Shown: positions 7,731 to 14,948 of the stretch, piece after piece | How positions within the stretch are numbered: position 1 is the stretch's first letter | Layout: each line of letters begins with the position of its first letter | Program-made: the position numbers and the translations under genes | NCBI RefSeq assembly: GCF_017751145.1 | Contig: NZ_CP046640.1 | Span: 1,840,137-1,904,136 of the forward strand | Direction of reading: 5' to 3' | Length of the DNA: 64,000 nt | Source: Iocasia fonsfrigidae | GTDB lineage: Bacteria; Bacillota; Halanaerobiia; Halanaerobiales; DTU029 | Notes under the pieces: generated by a model | Databases searched by the model: none | Told to the model about the DNA's origin: nothing | What the model saw: only the letters and a program-made list of their open reading frames with translations

Positions 7731-8116
7731 TTTTCATCGTCTCCATTTTCACTTTCATTTAATATATTTTTTAGTTCTTCAATTTCCTGACTTGATAATC
7801 TTTCATTTCTTAAAAAATTAGCCATTAATAACTGGAGTGAACCATTATAAACCCGGTTCAAAAAGCTTTTCGTTTCTTCCTTCATACAGAGTTCTTCTTC
7901 ATATAAGGGATAATAAATATAGGGATTATTTTTTTCTACATGTACTACACCTTTTTTCACAAGTCTTCTAAGTAAAGTATGTACAGTTTTTCGACTCCAC
8001 TTTGTTTCCGGTATGATCTTATCAATTATTTTCGCAGCGGTAAGTGGTGAATTTTCCCATAAAACCTTCATAACCTGCCATTCAGCATCTGATATATTCG
8101 GTAATTTTTTATTCAT
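7727..8116 (-). CDS. blaI: BlaI/MecI-family transcriptional repressor
   Basis: The 129-residue protein has the BlaI/MecI/CopY winged helix: ISDAEWQVMKVLWENSPLTA (residues 8-27), then WSRKTVHTLLRRLVKKG and a dimerising C-terminal half. These repressors bind an operator as dimers and are normally inactivated by proteolysis driven by the partner M56 sensor. Here the partner gene follows with an ATGA overlap but seems to lack its protease motif, so induction may not work in the classic way. The ribosome binding site is GGAGAG before the ATG at 8116. No beta-lactamase gene is adjacent. Confidence 0.85.
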   Translation of the reverse strand: MNKKLPNISDAEWQVMKVLWENSPLTAAKIIDKIIPETKWSRKTVHTLLRRLVKKGVVHVEKNNPYIYYPLYEEELCMKEETKSFLNRVYNGSLQLLMANFLRNERLSSQEIEELKNILNESENGDDEK

Positions 8117-8143
8117 TACTTTCTCTCCTTTGAATATGTTATT

Positions 8144-8156
8144 AGATTTGTAATCT
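8144..8156. promoter_or_regulatory. Candidate BlaI operator
   Basis: AGATT-TGT-AATCT is a short perfect inverted repeat about 28 bases upstream of the blaI start. BlaI-type operators are short dyads overlapping their own promoter, so autoregulation is plausible. The 8157-8418 stretch is AT-rich and I see nothing else definite in it. Confidence 0.4.
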
Positions 8157-8418
8157 CAAAATGTCAAGCATTAAATTAAAATTTCAATTTAATTTCTACT
8201 ATTGATTGTAGCTTATATCTCTATTAACATTGGTAACTAATTATTTTCAAAAAAGGTAATTCCTATAAAAATACTTGTAATTCATATTAAATTATATTAT
8301 GATATTTTTAATAGTCTGCTGACTGGAAATAAGCCAAAGCAATTAGAAATGTCCTTGATAAAGTAATTTTGAATCTAAAATGACTAAACAGTATAAGTTT
8401 ATTTTGGAGGTAATAATC

Positions 8419-9618
8419 GTGGTAGAAATAATTAAAAAGCTAAAACATCAAGTGGTTCAGGAAGCAAGAGAATTATCTAAAAGTAAGAATAGGATTGCAG
8501 AAAACAAGATACAATTACGTGGCCTGGAACAAATAAAATGGGCTTGGGATGCTGGTTTGAAAATAAACAGTATTATCATAAGTGATAATGAGGATCCAGC
8601 AGATTATAGGGGGATTCCATGTCCAATCTACCAAACTTCTAAGGGAATTTTAAAAAAGATTACTGGAACTAATTACTTAATTGAGAGTGTGGGAATTGCT
8701 GAAGGCCCTCCAATTAAAGGTGAGCTAGATGAATTTGTATTATTGTTGGATAATGTAAAAGACCACGGGAATATAGGAACTATTATTAGGTCTGGCATGG
8801 CATATGGAATTAAGGATTATCTGACCACTAGTAATGACCTTGATCCCTATATGCCTAAAACAATTGATGCTTCTCGTGGGACTAATTTCAAAGTATTTTT
8901 TAGAAGACATTCTCATCCCCAGGAGGCAGTTTCTTATCTTAAAGAAAAGGGGTATCAGATAATAGCTACTAGTCCACATGGGAAGTCATTACAATCAACC
9001 ATTAAACTGGATAAAAAACCAGTTGCATTAGTAGTAGGGAATGAAACATCAGGGGTTTCTGATGAAGTCCTAAAAGCAGCTGATCATATTGTTCAAATAC
9101 CTATGTATACAGGAGTAGAATCACTTAATGTAGGAGTGGCTACAGGAATTAGTATTTATGAATTACGCCTTAAGGAGGTTTTAACCATGTTAGCAGATAA
9201 AATTATGGCAAGTCTGGGGAGAGAAATCAATGTAACATCACAACTTATTAGAAAAGCATTTAATATTAAATTAAAGGAAATAAGTGAATATACTGGGGAT
9301 CATGTTATATTTTTAATGGTACTTAAACGAGAATTTCAAATGAATGAGGAGCAAATTGAAAAACAATTTGGATACTTTAGGAATAGTTTAAAAATATTTC
9401 TTAAGCCCTTATTTGAAAATAATTTAATAAAAAAAGAAAGAGATGAAATTGAAATTACTAAAACTGGTGAAGAGTTATTAGCTAAGTTGTGGCCTATTCA
9501 TGAAAAAACAGAAAACATATTATTACAGGAGTTTACCGAAAAAGAAAAGAAAGAATTGAGAAGATATTTAGGGAAAATTCAACAAAACTGTATAAAAGTA
9601 ATGAGATATAAAGCATAA
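8419..9618 (+). CDS. SpoU/TrmH-type RNA methyltransferase fused to MarR-like domain
   Basis: I chose GTG 8419 because TTTGGAGGTAATAATC precedes it; an upstream in-frame ATG at 8380 lacks a binding site. That gives 399 residues. Residues 1-100 resemble the SpoU substrate-binding domain. Residues 109-252 are the SPOUT catalytic domain with its three motifs: LLDNVKDHGNIGTIIRSG (about 109-126), ALVVGNETSGVSDE (203-216) and IPMYTGVESLNVGVATG (227-243, knotted SAM site). Residues 258-399 have no place in TrmH proteins and look like a MarR-type winged helix, including a wing-like ERDEIEITKTGEELL. The first domain predicts 2'-O-ribose methylation of rRNA or tRNA; some relatives give ribosome-drug resistance. 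No stop or frameshift separates the halves, so the fusion looks real. Confidence 0.8.
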   Translation: MVEIIKKLKHQVVQEARELSKSKNRIAENKIQLRGLEQIKWAWDAGLKINSIIISDNEDPADYRGIPCPIYQTSKGILKKITGTNYLIESVGIAEGPPIKGELDEFVLLLDNVKDHGNIGTIIRSGMAYGIKDYLTTSNDLDPYMPKTIDASRGTNFKVFFRRHSHPQEAVSYLKEKGYQIIATSPHGKSLQSTIKLDKKPVALVVGNETSGVSDEVLKAADHIVQIPMYTGVESLNVGVATGISIYELRLKEVLTMLADKIMASLGREINVTSQLIRKAFNIKLKEISEYTGDHVIFLMVLKREFQMNEEQIEKQFGYFRNSLKIFLKPLFENNLIKKERDEIEITKTGEELLAKLWPIHEKTENILLQEFTEKEKKELRRYLGKIQQNCIKVMRYKA

Positions 9619-9691
9619 GTTACAAATGTTTCTCTTTTTCTTTGTTTAGTTTAAGGATTAGGGTTTGCAGGATTGTCGATAATTTTGAAGT

Positions 9692-9880
9692 CCAACAAAT
9701 ATATTTACTTCCCTTGTCGTACACTAAGGAGTCCTGCCTTCGTTTACTGTCGAGAAATTGTCTTTCGGCTCACTGACTCTTCTTTTTATTACGCATGGTC
9801 GAGTCAGTATTAGGCCATCGAGGCCAAGTTCCATGCCTCCAGATAATTTCTAGTGTCGTCCAGTAAATATATTTGTCTGG
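9692..9880 (+). repeat. Structured repeat family A, copy 1 (with inserted hairpins)
   Basis: Outer arms ACAAATATATTTACT and AGTAAATATATTTGT, and inner arms AGAAATTGTCT (9752-9762) and AGATAATTTCT (9841-9851; one G-U pair), enclose the family motifs CTTGTCGT, GTCCTGCCT, TTACTGTCG and GTCGTCC. Compared with the other copies, about 57 bases are inserted in the apical loop. The insert has its own arms, ACTGACTC and GAGTCAGT, plus a GGCC-ATCGA-GGCC hairpin. A trailing element, GTTGATTAAG...GCACTTTGTTCT, follows at 9941-9972. The copy fills the gap between two + strand genes; no gene is seen in 9619-10127. Confidence 0.85.
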
Positions 9881-10020
9881 TTTATGATATTCTAAATAAC
9901 TTTGAGTAATAAATATTTTAAAATAAAGAAATTATTTTTTGTTGATTAAGTGGATGGTGAAGCACTTTGTTCTCTGAAAGAATTCGAGCAAATAGTGGAG
10001 TGGAGGAAAGGGAGTAATAT

Positions 10021-10049
10021 TTGACTTTAGTAAAGCTTTATATTATAAT
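10021..10049 (+). promoter_or_regulatory. Promoter of tetR-ABC operon
   Basis: TTGACT (10021-10026), 17 bases, TATAAT (10044-10049). The predicted start is near 10056, just before the palindromic operator at 10065-10088. Confidence 0.8.
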
Positions 10050-10064
10050 ATGACTTAAGATTCA

Positions 10065-10088
10065 TATGAACATGACTTCATGTTCATA
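10065..10088. promoter_or_regulatory. Palindromic operator for TetR-family regulator
   Basis: TATGAACATGA and TCATGTTCATA are perfect 11-bp arms with a CT centre, placed at about +10 to +33 of the operon promoter. Size and place fit a TetR-family autoregulatory operator, so the first gene probably represses the whole operon. Confidence 0.75.
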
Positions 10089-10127
10089 AAATATATACTT
10101 ATAGATAGAATAAAAGGAGTGCGGTAT

Positions 10128-10754
10128 ATGCCTAAAGAGACGTTTTTTAATCTGGTTAATGAAAAAAAAGAAAGGGTAATAGAAGCAGCTATAGATGAAT
10201 TTGCTCTAAGGCCGTATCATCAAGCCAGGATTACAGCTATTGCAGATAATGCCAGTATAGCAAAAGGTAGTTTTTACCAATATTTTGAGGATAAAAAAGA
10301 CCTTTTCAAATATATAATTGAATTGTCAGTTAATAAAAAATTGAAGTATATTAATTTAGATATGATAAAAAATAAGGATAAATATAGTTTCTTTCAATTA
10401 TTAAGGGAGGTATATTTAAGCGGCTTTCGTTTTGCTAAAAGACACCCTAAGTTACTTGCAGTTGCCTCAAAGCTAGCTAATAATAAAGAATTATACCGTG
10501 AAATATTTGGTGAATATAAAGACAAGAGTTTAGAATTTTTTTTGGAATTACTTGAGCAGGGTATAGTTGAAGGTGCAATAGATTCAAAAATTGACCCTGT
10601 ATTTGTTGCCAAGATGTTGACTAATATTAGTTATACATTAAGTGATTTTATATATGAAGATGGTGAAATAGATTTGAATAATATAGATGAATCCATGGAA
10701 ATTATTGATAAAATGCTTTATTTTATTGAAAATGGTCTCAAGAAAAGAGATTAA
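10128..10754 (+). CDS. TetR/AcrR-family transcriptional regulator
   Basis: The 208-residue protein has an N-terminal TetR helix-turn-helix (VIEAAIDEFA at about 16-25, then ITAIADNASIAKGSFYQYFE, recognition helix and the usual YxYF ending), followed by an all-helical ligand-binding domain. An upstream in-frame ATG at 10080 lies inside the operator, and AAAAGGAGTGCGGTAT precedes the ATG at 10128, so I use the latter. It is first in an apparent operon with an ABC transporter starting 16 bases downstream, and it probably controls that operon through the palindrome at 10065-10088. The inducer is unknown. Confidence 0.88.
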   Translation: MPKETFFNLVNEKKERVIEAAIDEFALRPYHQARITAIADNASIAKGSFYQYFEDKKDLFKYIIELSVNKKLKYINLDMIKNKDKYSFFQLLREVYLSGFRFAKRHPKLLAVASKLANNKELYREIFGEYKDKSLEFFLELLEQGIVEGAIDSKIDPVFVAKMLTNISYTLSDFIYEDGEIDLNNIDESMEIIDKMLYFIENGLKKRD

Positions 10755-10770
10755 TAGGGGGTCTGTAAAA

Positions 10771-11475
10771 ATGGCTTTATTGGAATTAAAAGCAGTCAAA
10801 AAGATATATCAGCAGGGGAAAATTGAGGTGCCTGCTCTAAGGGGAATTGATCTGACGGTAAATAAGGGTGAATTTACTACTGTTTTTGGTCCTTCTGGTT
10901 CAGGAAAGACTACGATGTTAAATATGATTGGCTGTCTTGATAAACCCAGCAGTGGTGAAATAAACTTCAATGGTCAGAATCTTAAAAAACTGGATAAAAA
11001 AGGTCTGGCTATGCTCAGGAGATATAACATTGGGTTTATCTTTCAAAGCTATAACTTAATTCCTGTTCTGACAGCCTATGAGAACGTAGAATTTGCCATT
11101 AGATTAGTTGATAAACACAGTAAAAAAGAAATTAGAGAACGGGTAATGAAAATACTGGCAGATGTTGGCCTTGACGGCTTAGAAAACAGGAGACCTAATG
11201 AGTTATCAGGTGGTCAGAAACAGCGGGTAGCAATAGCCCGGGCCCTGGTAAAAGAACCAAAGCTAATTCTGGCTGATGAACCATCTGCCAATCTGGACTC
11301 CAAAACAAGTGAAGAGGTACTGGAGGTAATGGTTAAGATGAATGAGGAACTGGGGACTACCTTTATTTTCTCTACCCATGATCCCCAGGTGATGGATTAT
11401 GCCCATCGTATGCTGGAAATTCGAGATGGTTTAATATCCCAGGATAAAAGGGGGGAAAGTTATGTTTCTGACTAA
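10771..11475 (+). CDS. ABC transporter ATPase, LolD/MacB type
   Basis: This 234-residue protein is the energy-coupling subunit of a Type VII (MacB/LolCDE) ABC system. Walker A GPSGSGKTT (about 40-48), Q-loop FQSYNLIPVLTAYEN, signature LSGGQKQR, Walker B LILADEPSANLDS and the switch histidine in STHD are all intact. The ATG at 10771 follows AATAGGGGGTCTG; a longer frame starts earlier inside tetR but has no binding site. The end overlaps the first permease by 14 bases, implying translational coupling. It is cytosolic and acts with the two FtsX-type permeases downstream. Confidence 0.92.
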   Translation: MALLELKAVKKIYQQGKIEVPALRGIDLTVNKGEFTTVFGPSGSGKTTMLNMIGCLDKPSSGEINFNGQNLKKLDKKGLAMLRRYNIGFIFQSYNLIPVLTAYENVEFAIRLVDKHSKKEIRERVMKILADVGLDGLENRRPNELSGGQKQRVAIARALVKEPKLILADEPSANLDSKTSEEVLEVMVKMNEELGTTFIFSTHDPQVMDYAHRMLEIRDGLISQDKRGESYVSD

Positions 11476-12700
11476 ACTGGCTTTTAAGAATTTGGTACGC
11501 CACCGTAATCGAACCCTGATTACTGCCCTTATTATTGCTTTTGCGATATTTTTCTTTATTTTAATGGATTCTTTGATTGGTGGTATGACTGAAATGTCTT
11601 ATGAGAACATTATTGAATATGAGGCTAGTCATCTCCAGGTAGTAAGTCATGAGTACCGGGAAGAGGAAGATGAACTACCTTTGAAAAACCTGTTGACTGT
11701 TGATGAACAGCTAATAGGTGTAGTCAAGAGGGTTGCAGGGTACCAGGCTAGTTTAGCAGAGTTGAATTTTCAGGCCAGGTTAAATGATGGGATTAATGAA
11801 CTCCCTGTAATAGGCAAAGGGGTTAATCCTGATAAGTTATTAGATGTATTTGAACTGCAGGATAAGTTTGTGGAAGGTTCAATTTTTTCGTCAGGGGAGT
11901 ACAAGGCCGTTATGGGAAAGAGACTGGCTGATTTGCTTAAATTAAAACAGGGTGATTATATTACACTGCTGGTGAAAGATAAAAATGAAACCTTTAATAC
12001 AATTGATGTAGAGATATCAGGTCTGCTTCATACAGGTAATCCTAAGGTTAATAGTAGTATTGTTTATCTTCCCCTTAATATTGCTCAACAGGCCCTTAAT
12101 GTCGATAATCAGGTGAGTAAGCTAATAGTCAGATTAGAAAATAAAGATTTGGCCGAAATCTCCGGCCATCTGCTGGCAGAAAATTTAAAAACTTTAGATA
12201 ACAACCTTGAGGTGATCTTATGGGGAGACCTGGAAGCGGTATCAGTAGCCGGGGCTAAGCAGATGGGGAATCAAATGATTCTAGCTATTATATTATTGAT
12301 TGCAGCAATTGCTATTATTAATACAGTAATTCTGGCTGCCCTGGAAAGAATGAAAGAGATCGGTATGATGAAGGCTATGGGTTTACAAAGAAAAGAGATT
12401 ATTTATACCTTTGTTCTGGAATCAACTGGAATTGGTATGCTGGGAGGTTTAATTGGTTTATTATTAGGGGGTATTGGTGTCTGGATATTTTCAAAATATG
12501 GAATAGACTGGGGTGCTATGATAGGTATGGATATGTCTGCTTTTGGGATGCCAATTATCGGGAAAATGTATGGTGTCTGGAATCTAGGGACTTTTCTACT
12601 GGTCTTTGGCTTTGGGGTATTTGTATCGTTGTTGTCCAGTATTTTACCAGCTTATTGGGCAGCCAGTAAAGACCCGGTTGAGGCTATTTATCATCAATAA
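11462..12700 (+). CDS. ABC permease, FtsX/LolC-E type (first)
   Basis: This 412-residue MacB_PCD plus FtsX-domain permease has one N-terminal helix (about 17-40, after FLTKLAFKNLVRHRNRT), a large extracytoplasmic domain (about 45-265), and three C-terminal helices (about 270-295, 320-345, 375-400) with the coupling-helix motif ERMKEIGMMKAMGLQ. This topology belongs to transporters that extract or push lipids, lipoproteins or drugs rather than carry them through a channel. It overlaps the ATPase gene and is followed 12 bases later by a second, related permease, as in lolCDE, so a heterodimer is likely. Confidence 0.88.
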   Translation: MFLTKLAFKNLVRHRNRTLITALIIAFAIFFFILMDSLIGGMTEMSYENIIEYEASHLQVVSHEYREEEDELPLKNLLTVDEQLIGVVKRVAGYQASLAELNFQARLNDGINELPVIGKGVNPDKLLDVFELQDKFVEGSIFSSGEYKAVMGKRLADLLKLKQGDYITLLVKDKNETFNTIDVEISGLLHTGNPKVNSSIVYLPLNIAQQALNVDNQVSKLIVRLENKDLAEISGHLLAENLKTLDNNLEVILWGDLEAVSVAGAKQMGNQMILAIILLIAAIAIINTVILAALERMKEIGMMKAMGLQRKEIIYTFVLESTGIGMLGGLIGLLLGGIGVWIFSKYGIDWGAMIGMDMSAFGMPIIGKMYGVWNLGTFLLVFGFGVFVSLLSSILPAYWAASKDPVEAIYHQ

Positions 12701-12712
12701 GGGGGTAGAGAA

Positions 12713-13966
12713 ATGAGCTTTCTTGCTAAAATTGCCTTTAAAAACCTGTTTAGACATAAATTAAGGACGATTGTCTCCATTATGGCTATTGTTTTTGCGG
12801 TTATGATTGTTGTTTTTGCCAGAGGGTATATAGTTGGCTTGATAGATTCAACTTTTGCTGATCATATTCAATATAATTCTGGACACATCAAGATAGTTGC
12901 TCAGGAATACCAGCAGCAGGAGCGTATCCTGCCCCTCATTTATCCGGTGGATGGCTTTAATGGTCAGGAATTGAATGGGATGATTGAAAGTTTAAAGGAA
13001 ATTGATGAAGTCGAGAGGGTAGTCCCCAGGTTAAAGTATGGGGCTATGGTTAGTACAGAAGATGAATTAGTAACCATGATCGGCTGGGGTGTTGACCCAA
13101 CTCAAGAAATTGAGTTTACTGATATTGAGGATAAACTGCTTAAAGGCAGAATGGTACAAAAAGGTCAGCTGGAAGTCGTTATGGGAACAGCCCTGTTAAA
13201 AAAGTTAAATCGTCAGCTTGGTGATAAAGTAACTATTTTATCCAATACAGCCTTTAACTCTTTAAAGGGTGTTACCTTCAAAATAGTTGGCAGTATAGAA
13301 ACAGGGATTAAAATGCTTGATGAAATTGTCTTCTATCTACCTCTTGACCAGGCTCAAGACATATTATATATGGAAGATCAGGTGACCGAACTCTTGCTGG
13401 TAACAGAGAACAGGAACCTAGTTGAACAGGTATTACCTGATGTTAAAGATTTACTGACCAGGAACGGGGCTGCAGATAGGTATCTGGCCCTGGGTTACAA
13501 AGAGACCAGTGACCTCTTACCCTACATGGAAATGGCTAAGTTAATTTATAATCAGATCTATATCTTTCTGGTACTATTAGCCTGTATTGTAGTTGTTAAT
13601 ACTATGATCATGATTGTTAAAGAACGGACCAAGGAAATCGGGATGATGTCTGCCTTGGGACTGGAAAGTAAGGATATTTTATGGCTCTTTATTATCGAGG
13701 GTGGAATTATGGGGGTTATTGGTAGCTTTTTTGGGGCTTTATTTGGTTCACTGCTCAATGCCTATCTATCTGTAAGGGGTATTGATTTTAGTTCTGCATT
13801 GACTGGATTTAGTTCAGATATTATAATCAAATCAATTATTTATCCAGTTTCTTCAACCGGAAATACTATCTATGCCTTTGTGTTAGGTGTTATTATTGTT
13901 ACTATCGCCTGTATTATTCCAGCCCGTAGGGCGGCTAAACTAGAACCTACTGAGGCTATGCGATAA
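12713..13966 (+). CDS. ABC permease, FtsX/LolC-E type (second)
   Basis: This 417-residue paralogue of the preceding permease has the same plan: helix at about 17-40, a periplasmic domain to about 275, and three helices in the C-terminal FtsX domain with KERTKEIGMMSALGLE. The start ATG at 12713 follows AAGGGGGTAGAGAA. The two permeases differ enough in sequence to be distinct subunits. In diderm Proteobacteria this gene order (ATPase plus two FtsX permeases) delivers lipoproteins to LolA, and a LolA-like gene follows here. The cargo cannot be decided from sequence. Confidence 0.88.
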   Translation: MSFLAKIAFKNLFRHKLRTIVSIMAIVFAVMIVVFARGYIVGLIDSTFADHIQYNSGHIKIVAQEYQQQERILPLIYPVDGFNGQELNGMIESLKEIDEVERVVPRLKYGAMVSTEDELVTMIGWGVDPTQEIEFTDIEDKLLKGRMVQKGQLEVVMGTALLKKLNRQLGDKVTILSNTAFNSLKGVTFKIVGSIETGIKMLDEIVFYLPLDQAQDILYMEDQVTELLLVTENRNLVEQVLPDVKDLLTRNGAADRYLALGYKETSDLLPYMEMAKLIYNQIYIFLVLLACIVVVNTMIMIVKERTKEIGMMSALGLESKDILWLFIIEGGIMGVIGSFFGALFGSLLNAYLSVRGIDFSSALTGFSSDIIIKSIIYPVSSTGNTIYAFVLGVIIVTIACIIPARRAAKLEPTEAMR

Positions 13967-14014
13967 GATGTAGGAATTACTATTATTACTAAAAAGAAAA
14001 GGGGCTATTAAAAG

Positions 14015-14755
14015 GTGAAAAACATAATTTTACTATTTTTTTGTTTTTTTACGGTAGTTGTTATTATTACTCCTGTTAGTGCTATTACTGCTGAAGAGAT
14101 TATCAATCAAAGGGATAAAAACGAATATCTTGAAGCAGCTAGAGTAGAGTCAGAGATGCTTATTGTTAATGGTAATCGGAAAATGTCCAAGACAATGGAG
14201 TCTTTTATTGAGGGGAATAATGCTTTATCCCATTTTACTAATCCACGTGATAGGGGAACTAAGTTTTTAAAGAGGGGTGATGACCTCTGGATGTTCTTTC
14301 CTGATGCTGAAGATATAGTAAAGATCTCCGGTCATATGCTTAACCAGGGTATGATGGGTAGTGATTTTTCATATCAGGATATGATGGAATCTGATAAATT
14401 GACAGATTTATATAATTTTGAACTGATTGGTGAGGAAGAGTTGCATGGACGTCAGTGTTATGTTTTAGAGGGTATAGCTAAGGAAAATAAAGAGGTTTCT
14501 TATTATCGACGCAGGTCCTGGATCGATAAGGAGAGATTTATTGGTCTTAAGGAAGAACTATATGCCCAGAGCGGTCGTTTATTAAAAATAATGAATGTTA
14601 ATAGGGTTGAGCAGATAGATGACCGCTGGTATCCAATTGAATCAGTAATGGAAAATAAACTGAGGAAGAATACCAGTACTGATTTTATTATTAAATCAAT
14701 AGAATTCAACCCTGGAATACCTGCTGGAACCTTTAGTCTGGAAAATATGCAGTAA
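14015..14755 (+). CDS. LolA-like outer membrane lipoprotein-sorting protein
   Basis: The 246-residue exported protein has a signal peptide (MKNIILLFFC..., likely cleaved after VSA at about residue 23). The mature chain resembles the COG2834 / LolA-like fold: early 'MSKTMESFIEGN', a strand with 'FLKRGDDLWMFFPDAEDIVK' and 'YELxG'-type turns, then 'WYPIESVMENK'. Members are periplasmic carriers with a hydrophobic cavity for lipid or acyl groups. The start is GTG 14015, preceded by AAAAGGGG at about 13998. It comes 48 bases after the second permease, so it probably belongs to the same operon and receives the transporter's cargo. Confidence 0.8.
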   Translation: MKNIILLFFCFFTVVVIITPVSAITAEEIINQRDKNEYLEAARVESEMLIVNGNRKMSKTMESFIEGNNALSHFTNPRDRGTKFLKRGDDLWMFFPDAEDIVKISGHMLNQGMMGSDFSYQDMMESDKLTDLYNFELIGEEELHGRQCYVLEGIAKENKEVSYYRRRSWIDKERFIGLKEELYAQSGRLLKIMNVNRVEQIDDRWYPIESVMENKLRKNTSTDFIIKSIEFNPGIPAGTFSLENMQ

Positions 14756-14780
14756 TTAGCCCTGATAAACTACTAGAAAC

Positions 14781-14893
14781 TGTTCGAAAAGTATCAGTAT
14801 ATACCCGTCGGGGATTATATATCCCTTCACTCAACGGTAACACCTTAACTTCGCTTAGGGATATATAATCCCCTGTTTATACCTTTTCGAACA
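14781..14893. repeat. Palindromic repeat family B, full-length copy
   Basis: Nested arms: TGTTCGAAAAGTAT with ATACCTTTTCGAACA on the outside, and GGGGATTATATATCCCT (14811-14827) with AGGGATATATAATCCCC inside, around a loop of about 30 bases (CAACGGTAACACCTTAAC...). It sits between the LolA-like gene and the barrel gene. A shorter copy in opposite orientation is at 54807-54869. It might attenuate transcription within the operon or be a miniature mobile element. Confidence 0.8.
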
Positions 14894-14948
14894 CACACTA
14901 CTAATGAAATATCTATCATAAGAAAGATTAGATGAAGGGATGATATAA

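Noticed and set aside
10687-10770. Longer N-terminus of the ABC ATPase
   Set aside because: It would overlap tetR by 68 bases and add 28 residues not found in LolD-type ATPases; the ATG at 10771 has AATAGGGGGTC in front.
12000-13000. MacB-type antibiotic exporter as the sole reading of the two permeases
   Set aside because: MacB has the ATPase fused to its permease; here they are separate with two permeases and a LolA-like gene, so a Lol-like system fits better. Drug export is not excluded.
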